A stretch of DNA of 64,000 nt from SIG589 sp964566175 (GTDB taxonomy: Bacteria > Bacillota > Clostridia > Oscillospirales > Acutalibacteraceae). Each line of letters opens with the position of its first letter. Within the stretch, counting starts at the first letter, position 1. The translations under genes were made by a program, and so were the position numbers. The notes under the pieces were generated by a model, which had not been told where the DNA came from, searched no databases, and worked only from the letters and a program-made list of their open reading frames with translations. The stretch is from positions 62,001 through 126,000 of the forward strand of contig CAZMHU010000001.1 in NCBI GenBank assembly GCA_964566175.1, written 5' to 3'. Below are positions 1 to 8,868 of this stretch, piece by piece.

Positions 1-139
1 TGTTATCGGCAGGCGGCGCTTCACCGTTTTCTTCGGTGCGATTTTCGAAAAAACTTCCGTCCGGAGTAACGGTATATCCCCTTTTTGCACTGTCAAAACC
101 GTTAATCTCGGAATTGTTAATGTTTTTATTTTCATCCAT
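1..139 (-). CDS. Hypothetical protein, N-terminus only (runs off the window)
   Basis: An ATG at 139, preceded by a GAGGG ribosome-binding site, opens a frame that stays open to the window edge, giving 46 residues. The visible part is hydrophilic and rich in Asn, Glu and Gly with no signal peptide or membrane segment, and contains the stretch GYTVTPDGSFF. It resembles a cytoplasmic low-complexity tail of a larger protein, but the family cannot be assigned from this fragment. It lies downstream of the germination gene on the same strand, about 100 bp away, and may have its own promoter. Confidence 0.6.
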   Translation of the reverse strand, partial: MDENKNINNSEINGFDSAKRGYTVTPDGSFFENRTEENGEAPPADN

Positions 140-172
140 ATTTATTCCCTCTTCCAAGAACTTTATAATGTG

Positions 173-202
173 ATTATACATCTGCTTTATGGTCTTGTTT
201 AA
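173..202 (-). promoter_or_regulatory. Possible sigma-A promoter of the truncated gene
   Basis: A perfect TATAAT (-10) lies 18 bases downstream of a poor -35 (TTAAAC) on the minus strand, about 35 bases before the ATG at 139. The -10 is good, but the -35 matches weakly. Confidence 0.35.
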
Positions 203-237
203 TCGAATATATGAATTTTTAGTTAACAATTTCCGAT

Positions 238-1647
238 TTAATGATTATCTTCCTTTATCTTTGTGCGGACAAAAAGTTTTAAGAAGTCCTTTGCGTTAAA
301 AGGAAAGAGCGGATAAAGATAATTTCTGCCGGAGAGGGTTTTGCTGAATAGAAGCGTCAGAACCGCCAAAACCGTTCCCGACGCCAAACCCCAAACGCCT
401 ATAAACCGAACAAGCAAGAGCATTATAATCCGCAAGAACTTTGCCGAATAACCGATTTCGAAACTCGGCTGTGAAAAAGATGCTATCGCCGTAAAAGCGG
501 AAAAGATTATTACCTGCGGCAAAAACCACCCCGCATTCACGGCAAATTCCGAGAGTATAAGTCCGCCGATTATTCCTATGGAATTTGACAAATTGTCGGG
601 CGTATTGACCGATGCCAAGCGCAGTGCATCAACCACAAATTCGAGCAACAAAAACTGCCACAAAACCGGAATTGCCGCCTCTTCACTCGGCAAAAGAAAT
701 GAAAGCCACTGCGGCACGCGGCTTTGATTGCCGTAAAGCAGAAGTATAAACGGCAAAAGGTATACCGTGAGGAATGTTGATATATCCCGCACTATACGCA
801 CATAGGTGCCGGTCAGCGGCGGAAAATAGTAATCGTCCACCTCTTTTAAAAAGTCGGCAAACGACACCGGCATTATCATAACCCCCGGAGAATTATCCAT
901 AACGATAACGATTTTGCCTTCAAGCAGACAAGCGCTTGCAAAATCGGGACGTTCTGAAAATTTCGTTTTAGGCAAAGGATTGAAAAAACTCGTTGGAATG
1001 AGGGCTTCGCTGAGTGCTTGCTGTGTCATTGAAATCCCGCTGATTTTAACCTTTGAAATCCGCTCACGCAGGCGTTTTATAACCTTGTCATCGGCAAGAC
1101 CGTCGATAAACGCTATTGCTATATCCACTTTTGAGGATTTTCCGACCTGATGATATTCCATTCGCAATCGCGGGTCGCGAATTCGGCGGCGTATGAGTGC
1201 CGTGTTCATAACAAGTGCTTCGACAAAGCCGTCCTTTGAACCTCTGACCGAACGGTCTTTTTGCGGTTCTTCAATACTGCGGAGTGGATATGTTCTCGAA
1301 TCTATCAGGAGTGCATCGCAAATTCCGTCTATCAGCAAAACCGCAGGGCCTGACAGAAGCGACGTGATTATTGTATCGATATTATCGCTTGCGTCTGCTT
1401 CGGTATAGGGCATATGGCTTTTTGAAAATTCAGTCATATCGGTTATACCCTCAAGTTCTTCGGGCGTTATCTTATACAAAAATTCCATAAGTTTTTCAAA
1501 AACGGCATCCTTCATAAAACCGTCCACAAAATAGAGCGCCGCCGCCCTTCCGCCTATTATCAAATCACGCTTTATAATATCGAAATTCAAATCCGGTCGT
1601 ACCGCTGTGTCAATATCATATATATATTTATCAATCGAATAGGTCAA
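238..1647 (-). CDS. Spore germination protein, GerA/SpoVAF family
   Basis: About 469 residues, close to the usual length of GerAA/SpoVAF proteins, which are integral inner-membrane components of the spore germination apparatus. The first ~280 residues form the hydrophilic GerA N-domain; roughly residues 295-440 form a cluster of membrane helices, followed by a short basic tail. The start is taken as TTG at 1647 because AAAGGGGG sits just upstream at good spacing; an ATG at 1692 gives a longer frame but has no such site. No GerB or GerC partner follows, as is typical for orphan SpoVAF-like copies. The family call rests on overall sequence pattern; GerA receptor versus SpoVAF subgroup is not resolved. 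It marks the organism as a spore former. Confidence 0.85.
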   Translation of the reverse strand: MTYSIDKYIYDIDTAVRPDLNFDIIKRDLIIGGRAAALYFVDGFMKDAVFEKLMEFLYKITPEELEGITDMTEFSKSHMPYTEADASDNIDTIITSLLSGPAVLLIDGICDALLIDSRTYPLRSIEEPQKDRSVRGSKDGFVEALVMNTALIRRRIRDPRLRMEYHQVGKSSKVDIAIAFIDGLADDKVIKRLRERISKVKISGISMTQQALSEALIPTSFFNPLPKTKFSERPDFASACLLEGKIVIVMDNSPGVMIMPVSFADFLKEVDDYYFPPLTGTYVRIVRDISTFLTVYLLPFILLLYGNQSRVPQWLSFLLPSEEAAIPVLWQFLLLEFVVDALRLASVNTPDNLSNSIGIIGGLILSEFAVNAGWFLPQVIIFSAFTAIASFSQPSFEIGYSAKFLRIIMLLLVRFIGVWGLASGTVLAVLTLLFSKTLSGRNYLYPLFPFNAKDFLKLFVRTKIKEDNH

Positions 1648-1696
1648 AAAAATGCCCCCTTTTAAGATATATTGTATCCTAGAAGAGGGCATTTAT

Positions 1697-2455
1697 TTAC
1701 TTTTTTAATCTTCTCCGCGTAATAACGGCTCTTTTTTCGTCGGTATTTTTCTTTCCCGCGATTTCAACCATTATGGAAACAAAAATCGCAACCGATACTG
1801 CCGCCGCCGCAATAATCAGCAACCAAACGATTATAACTTCCGCAAGATTTTCGGCGGTTTTGACCGCTTGTGTTCCGCTTTGTGCGATTGAGAGCGAAGA
1901 TATACACTTCTCGGCAATGGCTGAAAAATCGGCTGTGAAGGCAGTTCCGTTTTCAAAAAAACCAATACTGTAAAGCCTACCGCCGCGTATTGTAATATAC
2001 TGAAGTCCGCAAAAACTTCCGCCGCTGTCGGCGGAAAGGGACGAAACTTCAAGCATTGACATTCCGTTCACCTCGACAATACCATATCCGCTTTGCTGTC
2101 CGCTCGGCAAAAGGTTGTCGGCAATTTCGAAAATTCCGTCATTCGACAAAAGCGACAAATCTCCGAGTTGTTTTGAAAAATCCGTTTCGGTACACTTGAT
2201 TTGGATTTGTCTTGTGTTATCATCGTTCGATGCGAAAAGGATAAGTCCATTGTCGGAAAAATATTTCTTTGCCGATTGCACGGTATGACCGAGCGACGTT
2301 ACATAATCGTTTTCGGAAGCGATTTTATCGGCTGTCAGCACCGAAAAATCAGACTCGATTTCAATATTGAGATTATATCCGTCAAGGCTCAAAGCACTTG
2401 CTCCTAAGGCAAGACAGACACAGAGAAAAACCGTTAACAATATGCGTCTTTTCAC
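1697..2455 (-). CDS. Uncharacterised secreted protein with a C-terminal membrane anchor
   Basis: 252 residues starting at GTG 2455, two bases after the folD stop, so it is in the same operon. Residues 1-21 form a signal peptide ending in ASA. An extracytoplasmic region of about 180 residues follows, then one membrane helix around 205-233 and a short basic cytoplasmic tail rich in Arg and Lys, giving a type I topology. No family is recognised. The neighbouring germination gene downstream might suggest a spore-membrane role, but that is context only. Confidence 0.75.
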   Translation of the reverse strand: MKRRILLTVFLCVCLALGASALSLDGYNLNIEIESDFSVLTADKIASENDYVTSLGHTVQSAKKYFSDNGLILFASNDDNTRQIQIKCTETDFSKQLGDLSLLSNDGIFEIADNLLPSGQQSGYGIVEVNGMSMLEVSSLSADSGGSFCGLQYITIRGGRLYSIGFFENGTAFTADFSAIAEKCISSLSIAQSGTQAVKTAENLAEVIIVWLLIIAAAAVSVAIFVSIMVEIAGKKNTDEKRAVITRRRLKK

Positions 2456-2456
2456 G

Positions 2457-3317
2457 TTATATACATTCCTTTTTATTTTGCTTTTTTACAGCCGTTAAGG
2501 TATTCTTCATAAGCATTGCAATAGTCATAGGTCCGACTCCACCGGGGACAGGTGTTATGAGTGATGCTTTTTTTTCAACCTCGTCAAACAGAACATCACC
2601 GCAAAGATTTCCGCTTTCGTCACGGTTCATACCGACATCGATAACGACCGCTCCGTCACCTACCATATCAGCAGTTACTAATCCCGCTCTGCCTACTGCG
2701 GAAACGAGAATATCGGCTTTTTTCGTAACTTCCGCCAAGTTTTCGGTTTTAGAATGACAAACCGTAACGGTTCCGTTTTTATGAAGCAAAAGCATTGCCA
2801 TAGGCTTTCCGACGATGTTGGAACGTCCTATAACGACACAGTTTTTTCCCTCGATTTCGACACCCTCGAATTTTAACATTTCCATTATTCCCGCAGGTGT
2901 GCAGGGAAGAAAATCAAAATTGCCGGTCATAATCTTTCCGACATTAACGGGGTGAAATGCGTCAACGTCCTTTTGCGGTGCTATCGCACCGATAACAGCC
3001 TGCTCGTCAATCCCCTTCGGCAAGGGCAACTGACAGAGTATTCCGTTTACCGTTTTGTCATTGTTCAGTTTTTCTATCAAGTAAAGCAGTTGCTCTGTCG
3101 ATGTGTCGGCAGGAAGCGAAAAGCGTTTTGATATTATTCCCGTGTATTCACAGGCACGCTCCTTGTTGGAAACATATATTTTCGATGCGGGGTCGTCACC
3201 GACTATTATAACGGCAAGACAAGTATTTATGCCTTCTAATTTCAGGCGTGCCACTTCGTCACGTATGCCGTCTTTAACCGCCGTCGATATTTTTTTACCG
3301 TCTATTATCTTTGCCAT
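2457..3317 (-). CDS. folD: Bifunctional methylenetetrahydrofolate dehydrogenase / methenyltetrahydrofolate cyclohydrolase FolD
   Basis: 286 residues, the normal FolD size. It interconverts 5,10-methylene-, 5,10-methenyl- and 10-formyl-tetrahydrofolate using NADP in the cytoplasm. Visible marks are the substrate region with YVSNKERAC near residue 50, the VVIGRSNIVGKPMAMLLL nucleotide-binding signature around 160-180, and the C-terminal signature PVPGGVGPMTIAMLM. It starts one base after the lgt stop, with GAGGAAGAG as ribosome-binding site, so it is cotranscribed with lgt and the M16 genes. Confidence 0.96.
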   Translation of the reverse strand: MAKIIDGKKISTAVKDGIRDEVARLKLEGINTCLAVIIVGDDPASKIYVSNKERACEYTGIISKRFSLPADTSTEQLLYLIEKLNNDKTVNGILCQLPLPKGIDEQAVIGAIAPQKDVDAFHPVNVGKIMTGNFDFLPCTPAGIMEMLKFEGVEIEGKNCVVIGRSNIVGKPMAMLLLHKNGTVTVCHSKTENLAEVTKKADILVSAVGRAGLVTADMVGDGAVVIDVGMNRDESGNLCGDVLFDEVEKKASLITPVPGGVGPMTIAMLMKNTLTAVKKQNKKECI

Positions 3318-3318
3318 A

Positions 3319-4215
3319 TTACTCTTCCTCTACCGTTACTTCGGTTTCAACCGATACTTCTTCCGTTTCATCGGTTTCTGCGTTTTCCGCAAACATCGGC
3401 ACATATTCTTCTGTCGTATTCTTCATTTTGCGCTTTACAGCCACCAGCGTTATAAACGCTCCGATACAGACAACAAAAGAAAGCAGAGCCGAAACTCGCA
3501 ACGAACCGATATAAAGACTGTCGGTTCGCAACAGTTCTATAAATCCTCTGCCGAAGCCGTACCAAACACAGTAGGAAAGTGCTATCTCGCCGCTGAACGA
3601 ACGTCTTTTACTGAGCAAATGGAGCAAAATGACACCCAAAAGGCACCAAACCGACTCGTATAGGAAACAAGGATGAGCCAAAACGCCCTCTCCCAAAACA
3701 GAATCGACCGCCTGACTGCTCATTCCGAACCAGTCACTGCCGGTTGCACTTCCGAAAGCCTCTTGATTTATGAAATTTCCCCAACGGCCTATTCCCTGTC
3801 CGATAAGGAATCCGATAGATGCGATATCGAAAACGTCCAATATTTTGAGTTTACGTATTGCACACATAAGTGCGCCCGATGCAAATGCACCGATAACACC
3901 GCCGTATATTGCAAGACCTGCAAAACCGCCCGACGAAAAATTGAAAAAATCTTTTATCGTCATACTGTCGCTGAAAACAATGTAATAAAGTCGTGCCGAA
4001 AGAACCGCCACAGGCGTTGCCACCAAAACAACATCAAGCAGACGGTCAAAATCAATATTAAAACGTTTTGCGTTAAACACGGCATATGCCACGGCAAGCA
4101 AAAATCCAAGCGCGATTATTATGCCGTACCAATAAACATTCCAACTGCCGAAAAGGGTAAATGCGACCGGCTTTAAGGTCATATGAATTCCGAAAACAGT
4201 AACATCGTATGTCAT
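3319..4215 (-). CDS. lgt: Phosphatidylglycerol:prolipoprotein diacylglyceryl transferase
   Basis: Integral membrane enzyme that transfers diacylglyceryl to the lipobox cysteine of prolipoproteins. The Lgt signature GRWGNFINQEAFG is present in the middle of the protein, with seven or so hydrophobic segments around it. The C-terminus carries an unusual Thr/Glu-rich acidic tail of about 25 residues. Two ATGs are possible: 4221 overlaps the upstream stop but is only two bases from GGAGG, whereas 4215 lies eight bases from it, so 4215 (298 aa) is preferred. Its activity would be needed for the lipoprotein at 44.3 kb. Confidence 0.95.
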   Translation of the reverse strand: MTYDVTVFGIHMTLKPVAFTLFGSWNVYWYGIIIALGFLLAVAYAVFNAKRFNIDFDRLLDVVLVATPVAVLSARLYYIVFSDSMTIKDFFNFSSGGFAGLAIYGGVIGAFASGALMCAIRKLKILDVFDIASIGFLIGQGIGRWGNFINQEAFGSATGSDWFGMSSQAVDSVLGEGVLAHPCFLYESVWCLLGVILLHLLSKRRSFSGEIALSYCVWYGFGRGFIELLRTDSLYIGSLRVSALLSFVVCIGAFITLVAVKRKMKNTTEEYVPMFAENAETDETEEVSVETEVTVEEE

Positions 4216-4217
4216 TA

Positions 4218-5495
4218 TCATTTCCTCCGATTTTTAGGCAATATTACCGACAGCACCGCGTTTTCGGGATTCATCGGTAACAGGCGTTTTTCAACATCTT
4301 CTTTTGTGACGGTACGCAAAATTTCAATATCGTCAAAAGGTCCTTGCGAGAACATTGCACAATCACAAAGACTCATAGCAATTCCGTCAACGCTGTTGTA
4401 ACGCTTTATTGCAGAACCGTAAAGACTGCGTCTTGATGACTCGAACAACTCGCTGTCTATGCCATCTCTTTTAAGGCGTTCTATCTCCGCCTTTATTGCA
4501 TCGGTGACTGCCTGCGGATTGTCTGACTCGCCCTGCCACATCGGAACGGCATAACCGTTGCCGTGGAAGTATTCGCTTTCAAATTCATCGTTAAGCAGAC
4601 CTTCGTTAACAAGTCTTTCATAAAGTGGTGAAGTGTCACCTGCTATTATATCAAGCAATATTTCACTGCAAATATCTTCAAATAAGGTTCGCTCGCCGTC
4701 ACACTTTTCTTTAAATCCGAAACAGAAAATCGGTTTTGCAATCTCCATTTCCTTTTCGACATAATTCGCAGTAACGGCGTCAGGCTCAGTAAATGTACCA
4801 CGCGTTATCTTAACGGGAGCGGTAGGTTTTATTCCCTTTTCAATATGTGCGACAACCTCATCCGCACAAACATTTCCCGCAATACATATAAACATATTGG
4901 CGGGATTGTAAAAAGTATTATAGCAGTCATAAAGCAGTTCGGCGTTTATCTTGGCTATTGACTCAACCGTGCCCGCTATATCTATACGCACAGGGTGATT
5001 TTTATACATAGCACCGAGCATATTAAACAGCACACACCACGGAGCGCTGTCATCATACATTCTTATTTCCTGTCCGATAATTCCCTGCTCTTTTTTAACG
5101 GTCTGCTCGGTAAAATAAGGACTTTGAACAAAATCAAGAAGAATGTCCAAATTGTCATAAAAACGGTCGGCACAGGAAAAGAGATAACAGGTGCGGTCAA
5201 ACGAAGTGAATGCGTTGGCGTTTGCACCGGTTTTTGAAAAACGCTCAAACGCGTCACCGTCTTCACTCTCGAAAAGTTTATGCTCAAGATAATGCGCTAT
5301 ACCCTCCGGCACGGTTATACTCTTGCCTCCGTTTGCCGAAAAACAGGTGTCGACCGAACCGTATTTTGTACCGAACACGGCATACGCCGTATTAAAGTTT
5401 TTCTTTTCGGTTATATATATTTTAAGACCGTTAGACAACACGGCGCTTACGGTGCGTTCGGGCATAACTTTATCGGTAACAAATTCCTTTTTCAT
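4218..5495 (-). CDS. M16 family zinc peptidase, YmfH-like
   Basis: 425 residues from the ATG at 5495, which is preceded by CCGGAGGAG; an in-frame upstream start at 5528 lies inside the previous gene and is less likely. The inverted zinc motif HYLEH (about residues 68-72) marks an active M16 (pitrilysin/insulinase-like) metalloprotease. It pairs with the next M16 gene upstream, which lacks the motif, as in the Bacillus YmfF/YmfH pair, linked to modification of elongation factor P. The start is one base after the partner's stop, implying a coupled heterodimer. The EF-P link is taken from the family and cannot be seen here. Confidence 0.88.
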   Translation of the reverse strand: MKKEFVTDKVMPERTVSAVLSNGLKIYITEKKNFNTAYAVFGTKYGSVDTCFSANGGKSITVPEGIAHYLEHKLFESEDGDAFERFSKTGANANAFTSFDRTCYLFSCADRFYDNLDILLDFVQSPYFTEQTVKKEQGIIGQEIRMYDDSAPWCVLFNMLGAMYKNHPVRIDIAGTVESIAKINAELLYDCYNTFYNPANMFICIAGNVCADEVVAHIEKGIKPTAPVKITRGTFTEPDAVTANYVEKEMEIAKPIFCFGFKEKCDGERTLFEDICSEILLDIIAGDTSPLYERLVNEGLLNDEFESEYFHGNGYAVPMWQGESDNPQAVTDAIKAEIERLKRDGIDSELFESSRRSLYGSAIKRYNSVDGIAMSLCDCAMFSQGPFDDIEILRTVTKEDVEKRLLPMNPENAVLSVILPKNRRK

Positions 5496-5496
5496 A

Positions 5497-6765
5497 CTAT
5501 TTCTCCTCCGGCAAAAGTTTGTATACAACGCAGGGCGAAACCGCTTTGGCGGCGTTTATTACGTCACTGCGTGTAACAGACTTTACAAGGCGTTCAAGTT
5601 CAGTAGGTGCTCCGACCGAGCGGTCAAACACGCGTGCCGCATACCAGTTGTTGAGTGCGCCCGCACTGTCCTCGGCAGATTTTATACTGTCGCATATGCC
5701 GAAAATCGACGCCTCAAATTCATCGTCGGTAAAACCGCCGTTTTTCATAACTTCAAGTTGGTTCAGTATTTCTTTTTCGGCGCGCTCGGCGTTTACCGAT
5801 TCAACACCCGAATCAACAAGCATAAACCCTTTGTTTTTCACCGCCTGACAAGCGCAGTAATAGCAAAGGCTCATCTTCTCACGCACATTGGTAAACAGGC
5901 GTGAATAAGGACCGCCGCCGAAAATATCCGCCATAACGGTCAATGCCGCCGTATCGCATTCCGGCGCTGTTTTGCCGGTTGAAAATCCCATAACAAGTTT
6001 GCCCTGTGCAATATCCATACATTCGGTCTTGTCAATACCGCTCACAAAGTTCGGCGTGCCAAAGCCCGAAAAGGAAGTAACATTATCACGCTTTATCGCA
6101 CCGAAAGCCGAAGAAACGGCACTGAATATGCCGTCGGGCAATTTTTCACCTATGACGTTCACACGGATATAGGCACTGCGAAGAAGTGTGTTCCAAGCAG
6201 AAAACAAATCCTCACCTGTCACCCGCCCCATATCTTCATACCTGCCGTAACGCGGTATGCCGTACGGGTCGGAGCCGAAAAGCAAAGAAATCGCCGATGC
6301 GCGTGCATAACCGCGCTTATCGTTTATTTCGCCGTTTATGCGGTCAAGCATTTGGCTTTTCTCACGCAGAACATCGCATTCTCGGAAACTCTCACCCTCA
6401 AGCGACGGATTAAAAACAAGCGATGCCAAAAGTTTTGCCGCCTCGCAAACAACGCTCTCTCCCGACAGCGCATACGAATCGTTTATCACACTTATCGCAA
6501 TGTTAGTCCACTGATAATCCATAAGTTTTGCATTACCTGTGGTCACGGTTGCACCGTACAGATTGCCGAGTTTCAAGTTAAGTCGGCGAAAATCGGGATA
6601 ATCCGCCGAGCAAGAAGAAAGCACATACGGCAACAGTGCGTTTGCGGCATATGTTTCTTTTTTTAGCGGAAGATAAAAGTTAAAAGATATAAGCGTTGTA
6701 TTAAAACGCGAGTTTTCAATAAACAGACCCTCTACTCCGTCTGCCAACTGTATAATATTCGGCAA
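5497..6765 (-). CDS. M16-like protein without the zinc site, YmfF-like
   Basis: 422 residues with the two-halved M16 fold pattern (for example LPYVLSSCSADYP near residue 45 and SLCYYCACQAVKNKG near 310) but no HxxEH, so it is probably the inactive partner of the YmfH-like peptidase that follows. The start is TTG at 6765: GGAGG lies exactly eight bases upstream, and no in-frame ATG is near. It is the first gene of the minus-strand operon running down to the germination gene. Confidence 0.85.
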   Translation of the reverse strand: MPNIIQLADGVEGLFIENSRFNTTLISFNFYLPLKKETYAANALLPYVLSSCSADYPDFRRLNLKLGNLYGATVTTGNAKLMDYQWTNIAISVINDSYALSGESVVCEAAKLLASLVFNPSLEGESFRECDVLREKSQMLDRINGEINDKRGYARASAISLLFGSDPYGIPRYGRYEDMGRVTGEDLFSAWNTLLRSAYIRVNVIGEKLPDGIFSAVSSAFGAIKRDNVTSFSGFGTPNFVSGIDKTECMDIAQGKLVMGFSTGKTAPECDTAALTVMADIFGGGPYSRLFTNVREKMSLCYYCACQAVKNKGFMLVDSGVESVNAERAEKEILNQLEVMKNGGFTDDEFEASIFGICDSIKSAEDSAGALNNWYAARVFDRSVGAPTELERLVKSVTRSDVINAAKAVSPCVVYKLLPEEK

Positions 6766-6806
6766 AAGTCATACCTCCAAAAATTTTTGTAACCTATGTT
6801 AACATT

Positions 6807-6815
6807 ATTGTAACA
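6807..6815 (-). promoter_or_regulatory. Possible extended -10 promoter for the M16/lgt/folD operon
   Basis: TGTTACAAT (an extended -10) lies on the minus strand about 40 bases before the TTG start at 6765. No convincing -35 accompanies it. Confidence 0.35.
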
Positions 6816-6893
6816 CAAAAGTTTTATAAACACCATAGAAAAAATGTAAAAAATATGTTATCATTTCTGTATTATTGAAAAAGAGGTGTAAAA

Positions 6894-8426
6894 ATGAAAC
6901 TCTTTAAAAAACGCGGTATCCGATTGCCAACCCGCATTATCGTTGCCGGCGTTATGATACTGCTCCAACTTTTTCTGCTGATAGTAATGCTCTATTCACT
7001 TTCAAGCAAATTCTTTTGGGTATATCCGCTCGTATATTTTTTGAGCATTGTTTTTTCAATATGTATAATAAACAGCCGCTCAAATCCATCCTATAAAATT
7101 TCGTGGATAGTGTTTATTCTTGTGGTACCTGTCGTGGGTGTAGCATCATATCTTTTGTGGGGTGACGGACGTGTATTTCCCACATTCAGAAAGAGAATGA
7201 AAAAAAGTGAAGAACATTACATCAAATACCTTTCACCCGATACAACATCCTACAGCCGTCTGAAATACGAAGACCTTATGCACGCTCGCCAAGCGGAATA
7301 TTTAACCCGCGAATCGGGATATCCCCTTTTCTCCGACACAACAACCGAGTATCTTTCTCCCGGTGAGGTGTTTTTGCCCCGACTGCTTGAAGAACTCGAG
7401 TCCGCACGCGAATTTATTTTTATAGAATTTTTCATTTTGGCTGAGGGCAAAATGTGGGATAGTATCCACGCAATACTCAAACGAAAAGTTTCCGAGGGTG
7501 TTGAAGTCAGGATTATTTTCGACGATTTCGGTTCGATTAACCGTCAAGGTCGCGACTTCATAAAACAACTCAAAAGTGAGGGCATTTCGGTTTCCGCTTT
7601 CAACAAAATACGTCCGTCGGTCGATTTGTTTATGAACAACCGAGACCACCGCAAAATTGTCGTTATAGACGGAAAAACAGCTATAACAGGCGGCATAAAC
7701 ATCGGCGACGAATACGCAAACTTCATTGAACGCCACGGCTATTGGATGGACTGTGCCGCAATATTCAAAGGTGACGCCGTTAAAAGTTTCACTGTTATGT
7801 TTATGAGTATGTGGACATTCACAACCGGAGAAATTTTGGACGGAGCACGGTATATTAGGGATTACCGCGAACAGCACGACGGCTTTGTCCTTCCCTACTG
7901 CGACAGTCCCCTGAACGGACGTGACCCCGCTGAGGGAATATATATGCAGATTTTAAACAGCGCACAACGCTATGTCTATATCGTAACACCCTATTTGATA
8001 ATCGACAACACAATGATAACTGCCCTGCGCCTTGCAGCAAAAAGCGGAATTGATGTACGCATTATCACCCCGAAAAAGTGGGACAAGTGGTATGTACACC
8101 CCGTAACGCAATACAACTATGAGCCTCTTTTGGAAGCGGGAGTCAAAATTTACGAATACACTCCCGGTTTCATTCACTCAAAACTCTTCGTGTCGGACGA
8201 CTCCATAGCCACGATAGGCACGATAAATATGGATTACCGCAGTTTCTTCACTCATTTCGAATGCGGTGCTTGGCTCTGCCGAAGTGACGCTGTTTTCGAC
8301 ATCAAAGACCATATAAACTCCATTATCGCGCAAAGTGAGGAAATTACCCTTAAACGATGGAAAAGAAGACCGCTGAAAGCCAAACTCAAACAAGGGCTTC
8401 TGCATTTGTTCTCGCCGTTTATGTAA
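6894..8426 (+). CDS. cls: Cardiolipin synthase (phospholipase D family)
   Basis: 510 residues, typical of bacterial Cls. The protein begins with membrane helices (roughly residues 12-100) and carries two HKD phosphodiesterase motifs: His252-x-Lys254 with Asp259 in HRKIVVIDGK, and His428-x-Lys430 with Asp435 in HSKLFVSDD. It condenses phosphatidylglycerol to cardiolipin at the inner membrane. The start follows AGAGGTG at good spacing. A small membrane protein follows 56 bp downstream and may be cotranscribed. Confidence 0.95.
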   Translation: MKLFKKRGIRLPTRIIVAGVMILLQLFLLIVMLYSLSSKFFWVYPLVYFLSIVFSICIINSRSNPSYKISWIVFILVVPVVGVASYLLWGDGRVFPTFRKRMKKSEEHYIKYLSPDTTSYSRLKYEDLMHARQAEYLTRESGYPLFSDTTTEYLSPGEVFLPRLLEELESAREFIFIEFFILAEGKMWDSIHAILKRKVSEGVEVRIIFDDFGSINRQGRDFIKQLKSEGISVSAFNKIRPSVDLFMNNRDHRKIVVIDGKTAITGGINIGDEYANFIERHGYWMDCAAIFKGDAVKSFTVMFMSMWTFTTGEILDGARYIRDYREQHDGFVLPYCDSPLNGRDPAEGIYMQILNSAQRYVYIVTPYLIIDNTMITALRLAAKSGIDVRIITPKKWDKWYVHPVTQYNYEPLLEAGVKIYEYTPGFIHSKLFVSDDSIATIGTINMDYRSFFTHFECGAWLCRSDAVFDIKDHINSIIAQSEEITLKRWKRRPLKAKLKQGLLHLFSPFM

Positions 8427-8482
8427 ATATTGACAAAAAGCGAAAAAAACTATATAATACCCTTGAAAGGCGGTTGATTTTT

Positions 8483-8629
8483 ATGAAAAAATTCTTATCA
8501 CTTGTATCTACTGTTGTAGGCATTTTTGCCGTAGCGGCGGGCATACTGCTGGTTTTGGACCGCTACTTTTACAACAACGGTCAAAAAAGCGGCTATATAA
8601 ACTGCGATTGCGAACCGGACGGAGAATAA
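8483..8629 (+). CDS. Small single-pass membrane protein (48 aa), unknown function
   Basis: ATG at 8483 follows GAAAGGCGG at good spacing. The peptide begins MKKFLSLVSTVVGIFAV, a hydrophobic helix over residues 4-26, followed by a short tail with DRYFYNN and the ending YINCDCEPDGE. It is followed at once by a rho-independent terminator, which supports a real gene. A longer in-frame reading from 8357 overlaps cls and lacks a ribosome-binding site. I do not recognise a named family; the CDC motif may bind metal, but this is a guess. Confidence 0.7.
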   Translation: MKKFLSLVSTVVGIFAVAAGILLVLDRYFYNNGQKSGYINCDCEPDGE

Positions 8630-8637
8630 AACACTGA

Positions 8638-8673
8638 GCGGAACACCTAAACCGGTGTTCCGCTTTGTTTTTT
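8638..8673 (+). terminator. Rho-independent terminator after the small membrane protein
   Basis: A 10-bp stem GCGGAACACC/GGTGTTCCGC with a six-base loop is followed by TTTGTTTTTT. Confidence 0.9.
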
Positions 8674-8782
8674 ACCGTTTTTTGTTCTCTTTTGCTATCA
8701 GATTTACAATTTTTAGTGTTTATAAAAACTTTTTTGTATAAAACAGATAAAAAATAGGCTTTTTTAACTACTAAGGCGGCAC

Positions 8783-8811
8783 TTGAAATCAGTTGCCGAA
8801 TATTATATTAT
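8783..8811 (+). promoter_or_regulatory. Sigma-A-like promoter for glgP
   Basis: TTGAAA, 17 bases, TATTAT; it lies about 60 bases before the glgP start. The surroundings are strongly AT-rich, so alternatives are possible. Confidence 0.5.
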
Positions 8812-8868
8812 ATATTAGAGAGTTTTACGGCAATAATAATCTTGAAAACATAACGGAGGTAATAACCG

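Noticed and set aside
5323..5904. A 193-codon plus-strand open frame opposite the M16 genes
   Set aside because: Antisense shadow of two real genes with no ribosome-binding site.
7302..7877. A 191-codon open frame on the minus strand inside cls
   Set aside because: Antisense to a well-supported cardiolipin synthase; no translation signal and no family resemblance.
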